Assembly (NCBI GenBank): GCA_010023045.1
Contig: RGJX01000001.1
Coordinates: 1 to 64,000, forward strand
DNA: 64,000 bases
Reading direction: 5' to 3'
Source of the DNA: Actinomycetota bacterium
GTDB taxonomy: Bacteria > Actinomycetota > Actinomycetes > Nanopelagicales > Nanopelagicaceae
This document shows, piece after piece, positions 41,966 through 50,653 of the stretch. The notes beneath the pieces were generated by a model that searched no databases, was not told the origin of the DNA, and worked only from the letters and a program-made list of their open reading frames with translations. Position 1 is the stretch's first letter, and the number at the start of each line of letters is the position of its first letter. A program made the position numbers and the translations under genes.

Positions 41966-43891
41966 TCACCCTACTGTGATTGTCACAGTAGAGCCACGTT
42001 TTACTTTGCTTCCCACCTTGGGGGAGATATTTGTGACGACCTTGTTCTTCTTATTGCCAACTTTCTTGACAACAACCTTTAGGTCGAGATCTTTGAGGGT
42101 TGCAACTGCTTTAGCCTCACTTAGCGCAAAGACATTAGGTATAAAAACAAATTCAGTTCCTTTTGAAACAATCAAAGTAATGGTGCTGCCCTTATCAGCT
42201 TCACCCTTGCCTGGGGTTTGAGAGACGACGGCGCCTGCGGGTAGATCTTCGCTAAAGATATATTGAGTCTTAACTTCAAAACCAGCTTCAACTAATTCGT
42301 TAAGGGCCTGTTCACCACTCTTGCCCTTGTAATCAGAGAGGGAGATCTGCTCTACTCCTTTAGAGACAAATAGCGTCAAGGAAGTATCTCGCTTTACTCG
42401 CTCCCCGCTTACAGGTGTCGTCCTAAGGATCAAACCTTTGGGTAGATCACTAGAGAACTCTTCAACAATCTCGCCCACGACCAACTTATTCTCGTCGATC
42501 AACTCTTGTGCTACATCAGGTTTGAGACCAACAAGGTTTGGGATTATGAATCGCTCTTTGCCTTTAGAAACAATAACGGTAACCAGACCATTTGGATCAA
42601 CGCGTCCACCTCCGGCTGGATCTGACTTAATTATCTTTCCTTCGCCAACATCTTCGCTAAATTCCTCAACTCCAATTTCCAAGTTCAACCCAAGATCGGA
42701 TAATTCGGAGCGGGCATCTTTTACGGTAAATCCAGCAAGTGATGGCACTACGACTTTCGAACCGGGCCCAGCCCAGATATACCAAGATGTAAATAGCAAG
42801 GCGAGAGCAGCGAGTGATGCAATACGTCGATTCCGCTTAACTCTAGGAGATACGGAACGTTTTGATTCCTTTGATTTCTTTTTCGCCACCGAACTCTCCT
42901 TTTCGCCCTCTGAGTTAACCTCTGATTCCTGTGAAACTTGAGGATTAGCCTTTCTTGCGCGTGGCTCTTTTTGCCGCTCCCTAATAGGTTGCTTGAGGGG
43001 CAACGGCGGCAAATCCAATTCCAAACTTAGTTGTCTCTTTTTTGGATCTAATTTCTCGGAGAGAGCACGGAGCTCTTCAAGAAATACTGCGCCATCAGCG
43101 GGGCGCTTATCTGGATTTACATCCGTGGCACGTAAAACCAGAGCATCTAATTCCGGCGTAATTGATGAATTCAATGTGGAGGGAGCTGGAACGCGATCAT
43201 TCACATGCCGGATTGCGATTTGGACGGGATCCTCACCTTGGTAAGGTTTTTCGCCGGTGATTAACTCAAAAAGAACTATTCCCAATGAGTACACATCGCT
43301 TCGAGCATCCGCAATACCGCGCTGAACTTGTTCGGGCGATAGATAGGAGACACTTCCTAAAATCACACTTGATTCGGCCGTCATGGTGCTTCCAAGTAAG
43401 GCTCCACGTGCCAAGCCAAAGTCAGCAATCTTTATTCGGCCCTCTTTTGAGACCAGGATATTTTCAGGCTTGATATCTCGATGGACTATTCCAATTTTAT
43501 GTGCAGCGGCCAGTGCGCTTGCTACCGGAATAATCATGGGAATCGCGCGTTCCGGGGGGATTCTTCCCTGCTCATGCAAATAGTCGCGGAGCGTTGCGCC
43601 TTCCACTAACTCCATAACAATGAAGACACATGGAGTTCCGCCTTGGTTCCATCCCTGGTCGAGGACGGCGACGATATTCGGATGCGAGAGCGAGGCAGCA
43701 GCTTTTGCTTCTCTTATGAATCTCTCTACAAACTTTTCATCTTGAGCGAGATGGGGATGCATAATCTTTACTGCGACTTGTCGATCTAAGCGAAGGTCAA
43801 GTGCGGCATAGATTGTTGCCATACCGCCTGAGGCAACTATGCGATTTAACTTATATCGACCATCTATGACTTCGCCAGTTAAATCAGACAC
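41966..43891 (-). CDS. pknB: Ser/Thr protein kinase with PASTA repeats (PknB-like)
   Basis: Kinase motifs HRDIKPENIL, DFGLARG; one TM; repeated PASTA units. Confidence 0.94.
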   Translation of the reverse strand: MSDLTGEVIDGRYKLNRIVASGGMATIYAALDLRLDRQVAVKIMHPHLAQDEKFVERFIREAKAAASLSHPNIVAVLDQGWNQGGTPCVFIVMELVEGATLRDYLHEQGRIPPERAIPMIIPVASALAAAHKIGIVHRDIKPENILVSKEGRIKIADFGLARGALLGSTMTAESSVILGSVSYLSPEQVQRGIADARSDVYSLGIVLFELITGEKPYQGEDPVQIAIRHVNDRVPAPSTLNSSITPELDALVLRATDVNPDKRPADGAVFLEELRALSEKLDPKKRQLSLELDLPPLPLKQPIRERQKEPRARKANPQVSQESEVNSEGEKESSVAKKKSKESKRSVSPRVKRNRRIASLAALALLFTSWYIWAGPGSKVVVPSLAGFTVKDARSELSDLGLNLEIGVEEFSEDVGEGKIIKSDPAGGGRVDPNGLVTVIVSKGKERFIIPNLVGLKPDVAQELIDENKLVVGEIVEEFSSDLPKGLILRTTPVSGERVKRDTSLTLFVSKGVEQISLSDYKGKSGEQALNELVEAGFEVKTQYIFSEDLPAGAVVSQTPGKGEADKGSTITLIVSKGTEFVFIPNVFALSEAKAVATLKDLDLKVVVKKVGNKKNKVVTNISPKVGSKVKRGSTVTITVG

Positions 43892-43900
43892 AACCGAATT

Positions 43901-44488
43901 TTAGATGAAGAAGTTGCCATCTACTCGAATTGTGGCGCAATCCCGAGTGTTTTCACTCTCGAAGTGCGCTTGCTCACGAATTTGCCAAATACGCATCTCA
44001 GTTTCGAGGTAATCACCATCTCTACGAAGGACTCTTTGAAGTCCAACTTCTACTTCTACATCAATCCAAATCAATTCGTCAGTGAATGCTCTAGTTGCTC
44101 TCTGTCCAGAACCAACCCCTTCCAAGATCAAGAGAGTGGGGCACGGATGCGAGATTAGATCTCCAAATGACCTACTTAACCAATCATATTTTCGATACCC
44201 AACTGCTTTGCCCTGGGAAGCAGGAGCGAGAATTTGATTTACCAGAGTACGAGTGAGTTGGGCAGTCAAAGCATCCTCCCAACCGTTGTAAAGATCATCC
44301 ATATGAATGGTAAGTACCGAGCCATCTTCAAAGTTTTCGGAAATTTGTCGCGCCAAAGTAGTTTTTCCGGAACCAGCTGGGCCGTCAATTGAGATTGCGG
44401 AAGTAAAGCGAGATTTTCGTGGGCTGGTATTGATCCGCTCCAAAATCTCACTAAGCGAAGTACTTGCTACCTTTTTATCTTTAGCCAT
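43901..44488 (-). CDS. P-loop (uridine kinase-like) kinase
   Basis: ISIDGPAGSGKTTLARQI, HMDDLYNGW, RKYDWLSRSF, LILEGVGSGQRA; ATG 44488 inside the end of the upstream gene. Confidence 0.8.
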   Translation of the reverse strand: MAKDKKVASTSLSEILERINTSPRKSRFTSAISIDGPAGSGKTTLARQISENFEDGSVLTIHMDDLYNGWEDALTAQLTRTLVNQILAPASQGKAVGYRKYDWLSRSFGDLISHPCPTLLILEGVGSGQRATRAFTDELIWIDVEVEVGLQRVLRRDGDYLETEMRIWQIREQAHFESENTRDCATIRVDGNFFI

Positions 44489-45036
44489 CGAACTAATCCA
44501 TAAATAGCAATGAGAGCAAAGACTGAGTAAAGCAACGCAGTGAAGAAGAACTCTTGCCGCGCGTAATGCCAAGTTCCAAACAAGTTGATTGCAAACCAGA
44601 GGGACCAAGTCTCGTGAAATTGCCGGACCATAATTAGTTGGGTTACTGCACTTGCCACCAGCAGAAGTGAATCTGGCCATGACGCCGCTGCGCCAATATT
44701 TGCGAGGAGAGGAGCTGCCAATAGCCATAAAACGAAAGCAGCAAATAACCAGATAGCTCTCTCGTTCTTGGTCATGTAACGAGGTTCAACGCCACTGGGT
44801 TTCCAACCAAACCATCCCCAGATTGCAGCTGCGATAAAAATGAGTTGGAGAATCGCACTAGCAAGTAGATCAACTCTGTAGAAGAAGAGTCCGTAAAGGG
44901 TGCTACTAAGAATCCACCAAGGCCATGCCCAGCGAGTACCTCGCGCTCCTAAAGTCACGGCGGTCAATGAAGTTAAGACAGAGATAAATTCCAGGTAGGA
45001 GACTTGGTATTCCCAGGCGGTAAAAAAAGTATTCAC
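44467..45036 (-). CDS. PnuC-family transporter, predicted thiamine transporter (PnuT)
   Basis: PnuC-family sequence (FFTAWEYQVSYLEFISVLTSLTAVTLGARG..WPWWILSSTLYGLFFYRVDLLA); preceded by TPP riboswitch; GTG 45036 start. Confidence 0.85.
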   Translation of the reverse strand: MNTFFTAWEYQVSYLEFISVLTSLTAVTLGARGTRWAWPWWILSSTLYGLFFYRVDLLASAILQLIFIAAAIWGWFGWKPSGVEPRYMTKNERAIWLFAAFVLWLLAAPLLANIGAAASWPDSLLLVASAVTQLIMVRQFHETWSLWFAINLFGTWHYARQEFFFTALLYSVFALIAIYGLVRWLKIKR

Positions 45037-45045
45037 GTTTAACCC

Positions 45046-45126
45046 CTTTCCAATTCGCATTACCGAACTGGTGTGACGGTCGACCCGAAGGTCCTCTCAG
45101 CCAACTTTTGGCTCCCGATTGAAAAG
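45046..45126 (-). ncRNA. TPP riboswitch (THI element)
   Basis: Reverse strand CTTTTCAATCGGGAGCCAAAAGTTGGCTGAGAGGACCTTCGGGTCGACCGTCACACCAGTTCGGTAATGCGAATTGGAAAG: core CTGAGAGG and GGTAATGC, P1 CUUUUC/GGAAAG. Confidence 0.85.
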
Positions 45127-45142
45127 AAGATTAGCATAAGCC

Positions 45143-45475
45143 GTGCTCAAGTTCGCTTACTTTGCGATGTTGCTATTCACATTTTTCGGCTCTATCTGGC
45201 TTGAGATTTTCTTGAAGGTTGGTGTACTCCGTAGATTCAAACGCGCACTTCTAAGCATCTTGCCGGTCTCGGTAATCTTTTTGATTTGGGACTATTACGC
45301 CGTTACCCAGGGACATTGGTGGTTTGATGAGAATCAAGTTGTCGGAATTTTCGGACCAAAGGGAGTGCCACTTGAGGAATTTCTCTTCTTCATCGTAGTC
45401 CCGCTCGCATCACTACTAACTATAGAAGCGGTTAGAACCCAGAAGCCAAATTGGAAATTTGGTGACGAAAAATGA
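45143..45475 (+). CDS. crtYc: Lycopene cyclase domain protein, CrtYc/CrtYe-like
   Basis: Small three-TM protein, FLIWDYYAVTQGHWWFDENQVVGIFGPKGVPLEEFLFFIVVPL. Confidence 0.9.
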   Translation: MLKFAYFAMLLFTFFGSIWLEIFLKVGVLRRFKRALLSILPVSVIFLIWDYYAVTQGHWWFDENQVVGIFGPKGVPLEEFLFFIVVPLASLLTIEAVRTQKPNWKFGDEK

Positions 45476-45777
45476 GCTATACAGAACTTTCGATACTTAG
45501 CGTTATCTTGGTGATACTTATTGATCGATACATCCTTAAATCTCGGCTACTTGAGAAGAAGGCATATTGGACGGCTTACGCAATCATCATCTTCTTCCAG
45601 CTTCTTACAAACTGGTGGCTAACTTCGCGCAATATTCTTAGTTATAGCGAAGCGGCAATCATTGGTTGGCGGATCGCATCTGCTCCCGTTGAAGATCTGC
45701 TCTTTGGCTTTTCCATGGTCACACTAACGATGTCGCTCTGGATCTTTTGGGGGCGCAAAGGAGTGGAGCGCGATTAG
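45472..45777 (+). CDS. crtYd: Lycopene cyclase domain protein, CrtYd/CrtYf-like
   Basis: WWLTSRNILSYSEAAIIGWRIASAPVEDLLFGFSMVTLTMSLW. Confidence 0.9.
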   Translation: MSYTELSILSVILVILIDRYILKSRLLEKKAYWTAYAIIIFFQLLTNWWLTSRNILSYSEAAIIGWRIASAPVEDLLFGFSMVTLTMSLWIFWGRKGVERD

Positions 45778-46682
45778 CGGGCGTTGATCGCCCTAACCCA
45801 GGCTGGCAGTGCGACCTTCATTCTTCTCAGCATTGAGGTCTTGGCACGCCGCTTAAAGATTTCATATTCAATCTTCTCTACTTCATCAACAATCCCGCAA
45901 TAGAGTTCACTAGCAGCTTGGATACATGGACGTGATTCAGGTGAAAGAAACGCAATGCCTTCGTCAGATTCGCGCTGCAGTTTTCGAACGCGATCGATTT
46001 GAAACTTAAGCGCCGCAATAATTTCAGGTGTCAGAGTTCGTCGCTCCAACATGGCTCGGTCGACGCCGAATTTGGCTAGTTCGTTCTTAGGGAGATAGAC
46101 GCGACCCCGATCGAGATCCTCATTAACGTCTCTAATGAAGTTTGCTAGCTGAAAGGCAATACCTAACTTTTCGGCAGCGATTTTTGATTCATTAAATTTT
46201 CCGGGAATTGTTCCCAAGATTGGGAGCATTTGGAGTCCAATTACCGCGGCCGAGCCGTAGACATACTCCATTAGTTCTTCAAAAGTTGCATACTCCGTTT
46301 TATCAAGATCCATAGCCATGGAATGTAAGAATGCCTCAAAGTATGCGATTGGGATATCAAATCGTTTTACCGTATCGACCAAGGCCCTACCTATGTGATC
46401 ACTACTTCTTCCAGCTTTGATATCTTGAAGTAATTGATAGCTCCAGCGCTCTAACTCAGCTCGTTTTTCTTGAGGCGAAAGTTTAGAATCTAAATCGTCG
46501 ACAATTTCGTCTGCATATCTGGCAAAGCCATATAGCGCGTGAACAAATGGTCGCTTGTTTTTCGGAAGTAAAAGAGTTGCAAGAAAGTAAGTCTTACCAT
46601 GTTGGGAGTTAAGTCGCTTACACTCTAAATAAGATTGGCGCAGGGCCTCTTCTTTTATGCCCGCTGCTTCTAATTCATCCAT
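45774..46682 (-). CDS. crtB: Phytoene synthase
   Basis: YALYGFARYADEIVDDL, LGIAFQLANFIRDVNEDLDRGRVYLP. Confidence 0.95.
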   Translation of the reverse strand: MDELEAAGIKEEALRQSYLECKRLNSQHGKTYFLATLLLPKNKRPFVHALYGFARYADEIVDDLDSKLSPQEKRAELERWSYQLLQDIKAGRSSDHIGRALVDTVKRFDIPIAYFEAFLHSMAMDLDKTEYATFEELMEYVYGSAAVIGLQMLPILGTIPGKFNESKIAAEKLGIAFQLANFIRDVNEDLDRGRVYLPKNELAKFGVDRAMLERRTLTPEIIAALKFQIDRVRKLQRESDEGIAFLSPESRPCIQAASELYCGIVDEVEKIEYEIFKRRAKTSMLRRMKVALPAWVRAINAR

Positions 46683-48073
46683 TTCCAGTAATTCGCTCTG
46701 CAGCTAACTTTCCAGAGATTAGAACCATAGGCACTCCAACACCGGGTTGAGTTCCACTTCCTGCGAAGACGACATTCTCAAAACCTCTTGCCATGTTCCC
46801 CGGCCTAAATGGACCGGTCTGGAAGAAAGTGTGTGCGCTCGCAAAAGGCGCACCCATTTCATGTCCCATGGCCTGCCACTCTAGCGGCGTGGTTAGGTGC
46901 TCAACTTCTATGGAATCGCCAAAACCGGTATATCCGCGTGACTCCATTACTCGCACCATCTCATCTCGATAACGAGGCGCTTCGCGCTTCCATTCAATAT
47001 CAGCGCTCAAGTTTGGAGTAGGGAAGAGGACGTAGTAACTCTCCTTTCCCTTTGGCGCTAGTTGCGGATCATCATGAGATGGAACGGTAACTAGCAAGCT
47101 TGGATCAGTCATTAGCCGCTTTTGATCTATCAATTCCTCGAAAACACCATCCCAAGAATCGCCAAAGTGAATGTTGTGATGTGCGATGTGGTCATACCGC
47201 TTATTTGAACCGGCAAGAAGAACTGCACAAGAAGGGGAGTAATTCAAGCGTTTAACCCGTCGCGGTGTCTTATTGAGCAGCTCTCTGTATGCAACGGGAA
47301 GGTCTGGGCTAAGAATTATGACATCACATTCGTAGCGAGAACCATCTTCAGTAATTGCTGCATTTACACGCGAATTGTTCTTTTCAAGTTTTGTTACTTT
47401 CGAGTTGTAGTGAATCTTTACTCCATGTTTGGTCGCAGCTCCGGCTAGCGCTCGCGGTAGGGCGTGCATTCCACCTTTGGGGAAGAAGACGCCATTTACT
47501 GAGTCCATATATGCAATTACTGCATATATTGCTAGAGCTTGTTGCGGGGAGACGCCGGCATACATCGCCTGAAATGAGTAAACCCTCTGGGTTCTTGGGT
47601 CTTTTAGAAATTGGGAGACCTTTGGCGCAAGTCTACGAAAGCCACCGATTGCAATTAATCGAGCTAGATTGGGAGTGAGCAGATCAAAGGGGGTATCAAT
47701 GTTCTTGTCGATGAAGTCATTCATCTCGTACTTGTAAAGTTTGGTTACGAAGTCCACATACTTTCGATAGCCAGCAGCCTCATCACCACCAATTACTTGG
47801 GCAATCTCATCTTCCATCTTCTTTGTATCCGCGTGAACATTGAGGATACTTCCATCTGAATAAAAGGCTCGATACAAAGGGGAGAGGGGCAGCACCGGTA
47901 TCGAACGAGTATCCATCCTTTTTTAGTAATCCATTTCGGCCACCGGGAACCGACTCACGTTCCAGAATAGTTACTTCATGTCCAGCTCCAGATAGTCGCA
48001 GAGCAGCGCTAAGGCCTGAGAGTCCAGCGCCAACTATCACTACACGATCGCGCTTGCCTTTAACTCTACGCAT
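46675..48073 (-). pseudogene. crtI: Phytoene desaturase CrtI, split by frameshift with missing segment
   Basis: ORF 48073..47807 gives the FAD-binding N-terminus through GYSFDTG; ORF 47916..46675 continues at PLSPLYRAFYSDGSILNVHAD in another frame. Confidence 0.85.
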
Positions 48074-48080
48074 CTAAGTT

Positions 48081-49145
48081 TCAACTCTTTCTCTTGGTGG
48101 CAGCAAGGGCCATCTCTTTTAGGCGCTCTGCAATTTCGCCATCCAACTCTGGATTATTGAGCGCAGAGAGAGCTTGATCCAACAAGCGTCCGATCAACTC
48201 TTCGCATTCAGCGAGGGCACCCGAATCCTCTATCAATCTCTGTATTTCTGCGACTTGAATTCTGTCGAGATTTGGGTCACCTAGGTGGCGTTCGATTTTT
48301 GCTTGGGTTAGCGAATCTGAACGTTCTGCGGTCATCGCTATCAAGACGGTTCGCTTTCCCTCCCGGATATCATCGCCAGAAGGCTTTCCAGTAACACTTG
48401 ATTCACCAAAGACTCCCAGGATGTCATCTCTTAGTTGAAAAGCTTCACCTAAGGGAAGTCCAAAGTCAGTTAGGGATTGTTGTAGCGATTGACTCGCTCC
48501 GGCGAGTGCCGCTCCAAAACGAAGTGGACGTTCAATCGAATATCTCCCAGATTTATAACGGGCAATCTTTCGGGCACGATCTAAATCTGATTTTCCGAGC
48601 GCTCCCTCCAAGACATCTAAGTATTGGCCAGCCATTAACTCAGCTCGCATCTCATGAAAGATTGGAATGGCTTGCTTAACTTGGGTTTCTGTGATTCCAG
48701 ATTCACTAATCATTTGATCGCTCCATGCAAGTGCTAAATCTCCAAGCAGAATTGCAGAAGCTAAACCGAATCTTTCAGAGCTACCGGCGTATTTGCTATC
48801 AATATGGAGCGCCTCAAATCTCCTATGTAGCGAGGGCTTATTCCGCCTGGAATCAGAACCATCCATGACATCATCATGAATCAACGCACAAACATGGACG
48901 AGCTCGAGAGCGGAACAGGCTTTGAGTACTTGCGGCGAAGCTTTTGCACCGGCTCCAAGAAATCCCAGGTAGGCAAAGATGGGCCGGAATCTCTTTCCGC
49001 CATCTAAGACATACTCGGATAGCGCTTCGGCGACTGGATTTAGATGAGTATCGATTTCCCTTAATTCGGATGCTCGATTGCGTGTAAAGGATTCTAACTC
49101 CGCATCAATTGCGCTACGAATCTCTGAGATTCCGGATAAAACCAC
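48081..49145 (-). CDS. crtE: Polyprenyl synthetase (GGPP synthase-like)
   Basis: ELVHVCALIHDDVMDGSDSRRNKPSLH; FQLRDDILGVFG. Confidence 0.92.
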   Translation of the reverse strand: MVLSGISEIRSAIDAELESFTRNRASELREIDTHLNPVAEALSEYVLDGGKRFRPIFAYLGFLGAGAKASPQVLKACSALELVHVCALIHDDVMDGSDSRRNKPSLHRRFEALHIDSKYAGSSERFGLASAILLGDLALAWSDQMISESGITETQVKQAIPIFHEMRAELMAGQYLDVLEGALGKSDLDRARKIARYKSGRYSIERPLRFGAALAGASQSLQQSLTDFGLPLGEAFQLRDDILGVFGESSVTGKPSGDDIREGKRTVLIAMTAERSDSLTQAKIERHLGDPNLDRIQVAEIQRLIEDSGALAECEELIGRLLDQALSALNNPELDGEIAERLKEMALAATKRKS

Positions 49146-49169
49146 AGCGCAACGGTACCCTCAACCCGT

Positions 49170-50015
49170 ATGCCAAGCACTCCAACTTTCTCTGTCGAAT
49201 TCTTTCCGCCAAAAGATATGGCAGGAGAAGCTCGACTCTGGGCATCTTTAGATGCGCTTGTGCCATTTAATCCTGACTTTGTCTCGGTGACTTATGGAGC
49301 CGGTGGCAGCACGCGCGATCGAACTATAAGAATCACAAGCGAGATCACCAAACGGACCGGACTAAAGACGGTCGCGCATCTAACCTGTGTCGGTTCTACT
49401 GAAGAAGAATTAAGGGAAACTTTAAGTAACTATCGCAACGCTGGAATAACTTCAGTACTCGCGCTTAGGGGAGACCCAGAAGGAGGACCGGCATCTAAGT
49501 GGCAAACTACCGAGGGCGGATTTGATCACGCTGATCAACTTGTAACGCTTGCTCGAGAGTTAGGTTTTGAAGTTGGCGTGGCTGCTTTCCCCGATAAACA
49601 TCCAGCTTCAAGGGATCTCAATCAAGATGTGCTAGTTCTGTTGGAGAAAGAGCGACGGGGCGCTTCTTTTGCCACAACACAATTCTTCTTCGGTATTGAA
49701 AAGTATTTAGACTTAAGGGAACGACTCCAAATTGGAAATTCAAAACTCCCGATAATTGCGGGAATCCTTCCTATCACTAACGTGAAACAACTTGAGCGAA
49801 TGGCGCTCTTGAGTGGAACTCCCATCCCACAAGACATCTCGGCTCGGATAAGCGTTGTTGAAGCCACTCCTGAATTGGTGCGAGCCGAAGGCGTTGCGAT
49901 TGCCAGCGAGTTGGCTCAAGATTTGATTAGTTCCGGTGCTCCGGGTCTTCACTTCTACACGATGAATTCTGCGGATTCGACCATTGAAATCGTAAAACGC
50001 GTAGGCCTTCGATGA
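49170..50015 (+). CDS. metF: Methylenetetrahydrofolate reductase
   Basis: SVEFFPPKDMAGEARLW...DFVSVTYGAGGSTRDRT; TVAHLTCVG; TQFFFGIEKYL. Confidence 0.94.
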   Translation: MPSTPTFSVEFFPPKDMAGEARLWASLDALVPFNPDFVSVTYGAGGSTRDRTIRITSEITKRTGLKTVAHLTCVGSTEEELRETLSNYRNAGITSVLALRGDPEGGPASKWQTTEGGFDHADQLVTLARELGFEVGVAAFPDKHPASRDLNQDVLVLLEKERRGASFATTQFFFGIEKYLDLRERLQIGNSKLPIIAGILPITNVKQLERMALLSGTPIPQDISARISVVEATPELVRAEGVAIASELAQDLISSGAPGLHFYTMNSADSTIEIVKRVGLR

Positions 50016-50653
50016 GCGAAGCAATGAGTAGAGAAGAATTCTTCATAAGTTGGAGTGCGCTTCATGGCGGCGCCCAAGTTAAGGGAATCGTGCGCGCTTG
50101 GCTCATCATTAGTTTTTACATAACTAGGCCACTAATAGTTATGAAATTCTCACCGAATTCTCTATCGCTTCTCTCCATCATCGCTGGGGTTGGATTCTTA
50201 CTAGCCCTAGAAAGTCATTGGGCAATTGCCCTTCTTGTGCTCTCACTTCTTCTTGATGGCATTGATGGCACTGTTGCAATTGCAACAGGAAAGAGCTCGA
50301 AATTTGGGGCTCTGGTCGATAGCGTTGCCGATAGATTTGTCGAAGGGCTCTGGGCGATTGCGCTCTATCTTTTGGGGGCTCCGTGGCAAATAGTTTTAAC
50401 AGCCTGGTTGGCAGCCTTCGTTCAGGAATACCTACGCGCGCGGGTTGGCGGGCTTGGAGTCAATCAAGTTCTATTTGTGACTTGGTGTGAGCGACCAGTC
50501 CGAGCGACGCTGATTTTCATTCCCTTAATCGGAAGGTTATTCGATTTAGATTTATTCGAATTAGCATCCTGGATCTGGGTCACTATGCAGATAAGTAGCG
50601 CAGTAACTCTTTTTAATTTGCTTCGATTGCAGCTGCGACAATCTCGGCGCTGA
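50012..50653 (+). CDS. CDP-alcohol phosphatidyltransferase family protein
   Basis: DGIDGTVAIATGKSSKFGALVDSVADR, variant of the CDP-OH-P motif; TM helices. Confidence 0.82.
   Translation: MSEAMSREEFFISWSALHGGAQVKGIVRAWLIISFYITRPLIVMKFSPNSLSLLSIIAGVGFLLALESHWAIALLVLSLLLDGIDGTVAIATGKSSKFGALVDSVADRFVEGLWAIALYLLGAPWQIVLTAWLAAFVQEYLRARVGGLGVNQVLFVTWCERPVRATLIFIPLIGRLFDLDLFELASWIWVTMQISSAVTLFNLLRLQLRQSRR

Noticed and set aside
45036-45060. Track start ATG 45060 for the PnuC-family protein
   Set aside because: It lies inside the conserved TPP aptamer (GGTAATGC); GTG 45036 with upstream AAGGGG is a better start.
47807-48073. Short FAD-binding ORF as a separate gene
   Set aside because: It is the N-terminus of CrtI, separated from the remainder by a frame change.
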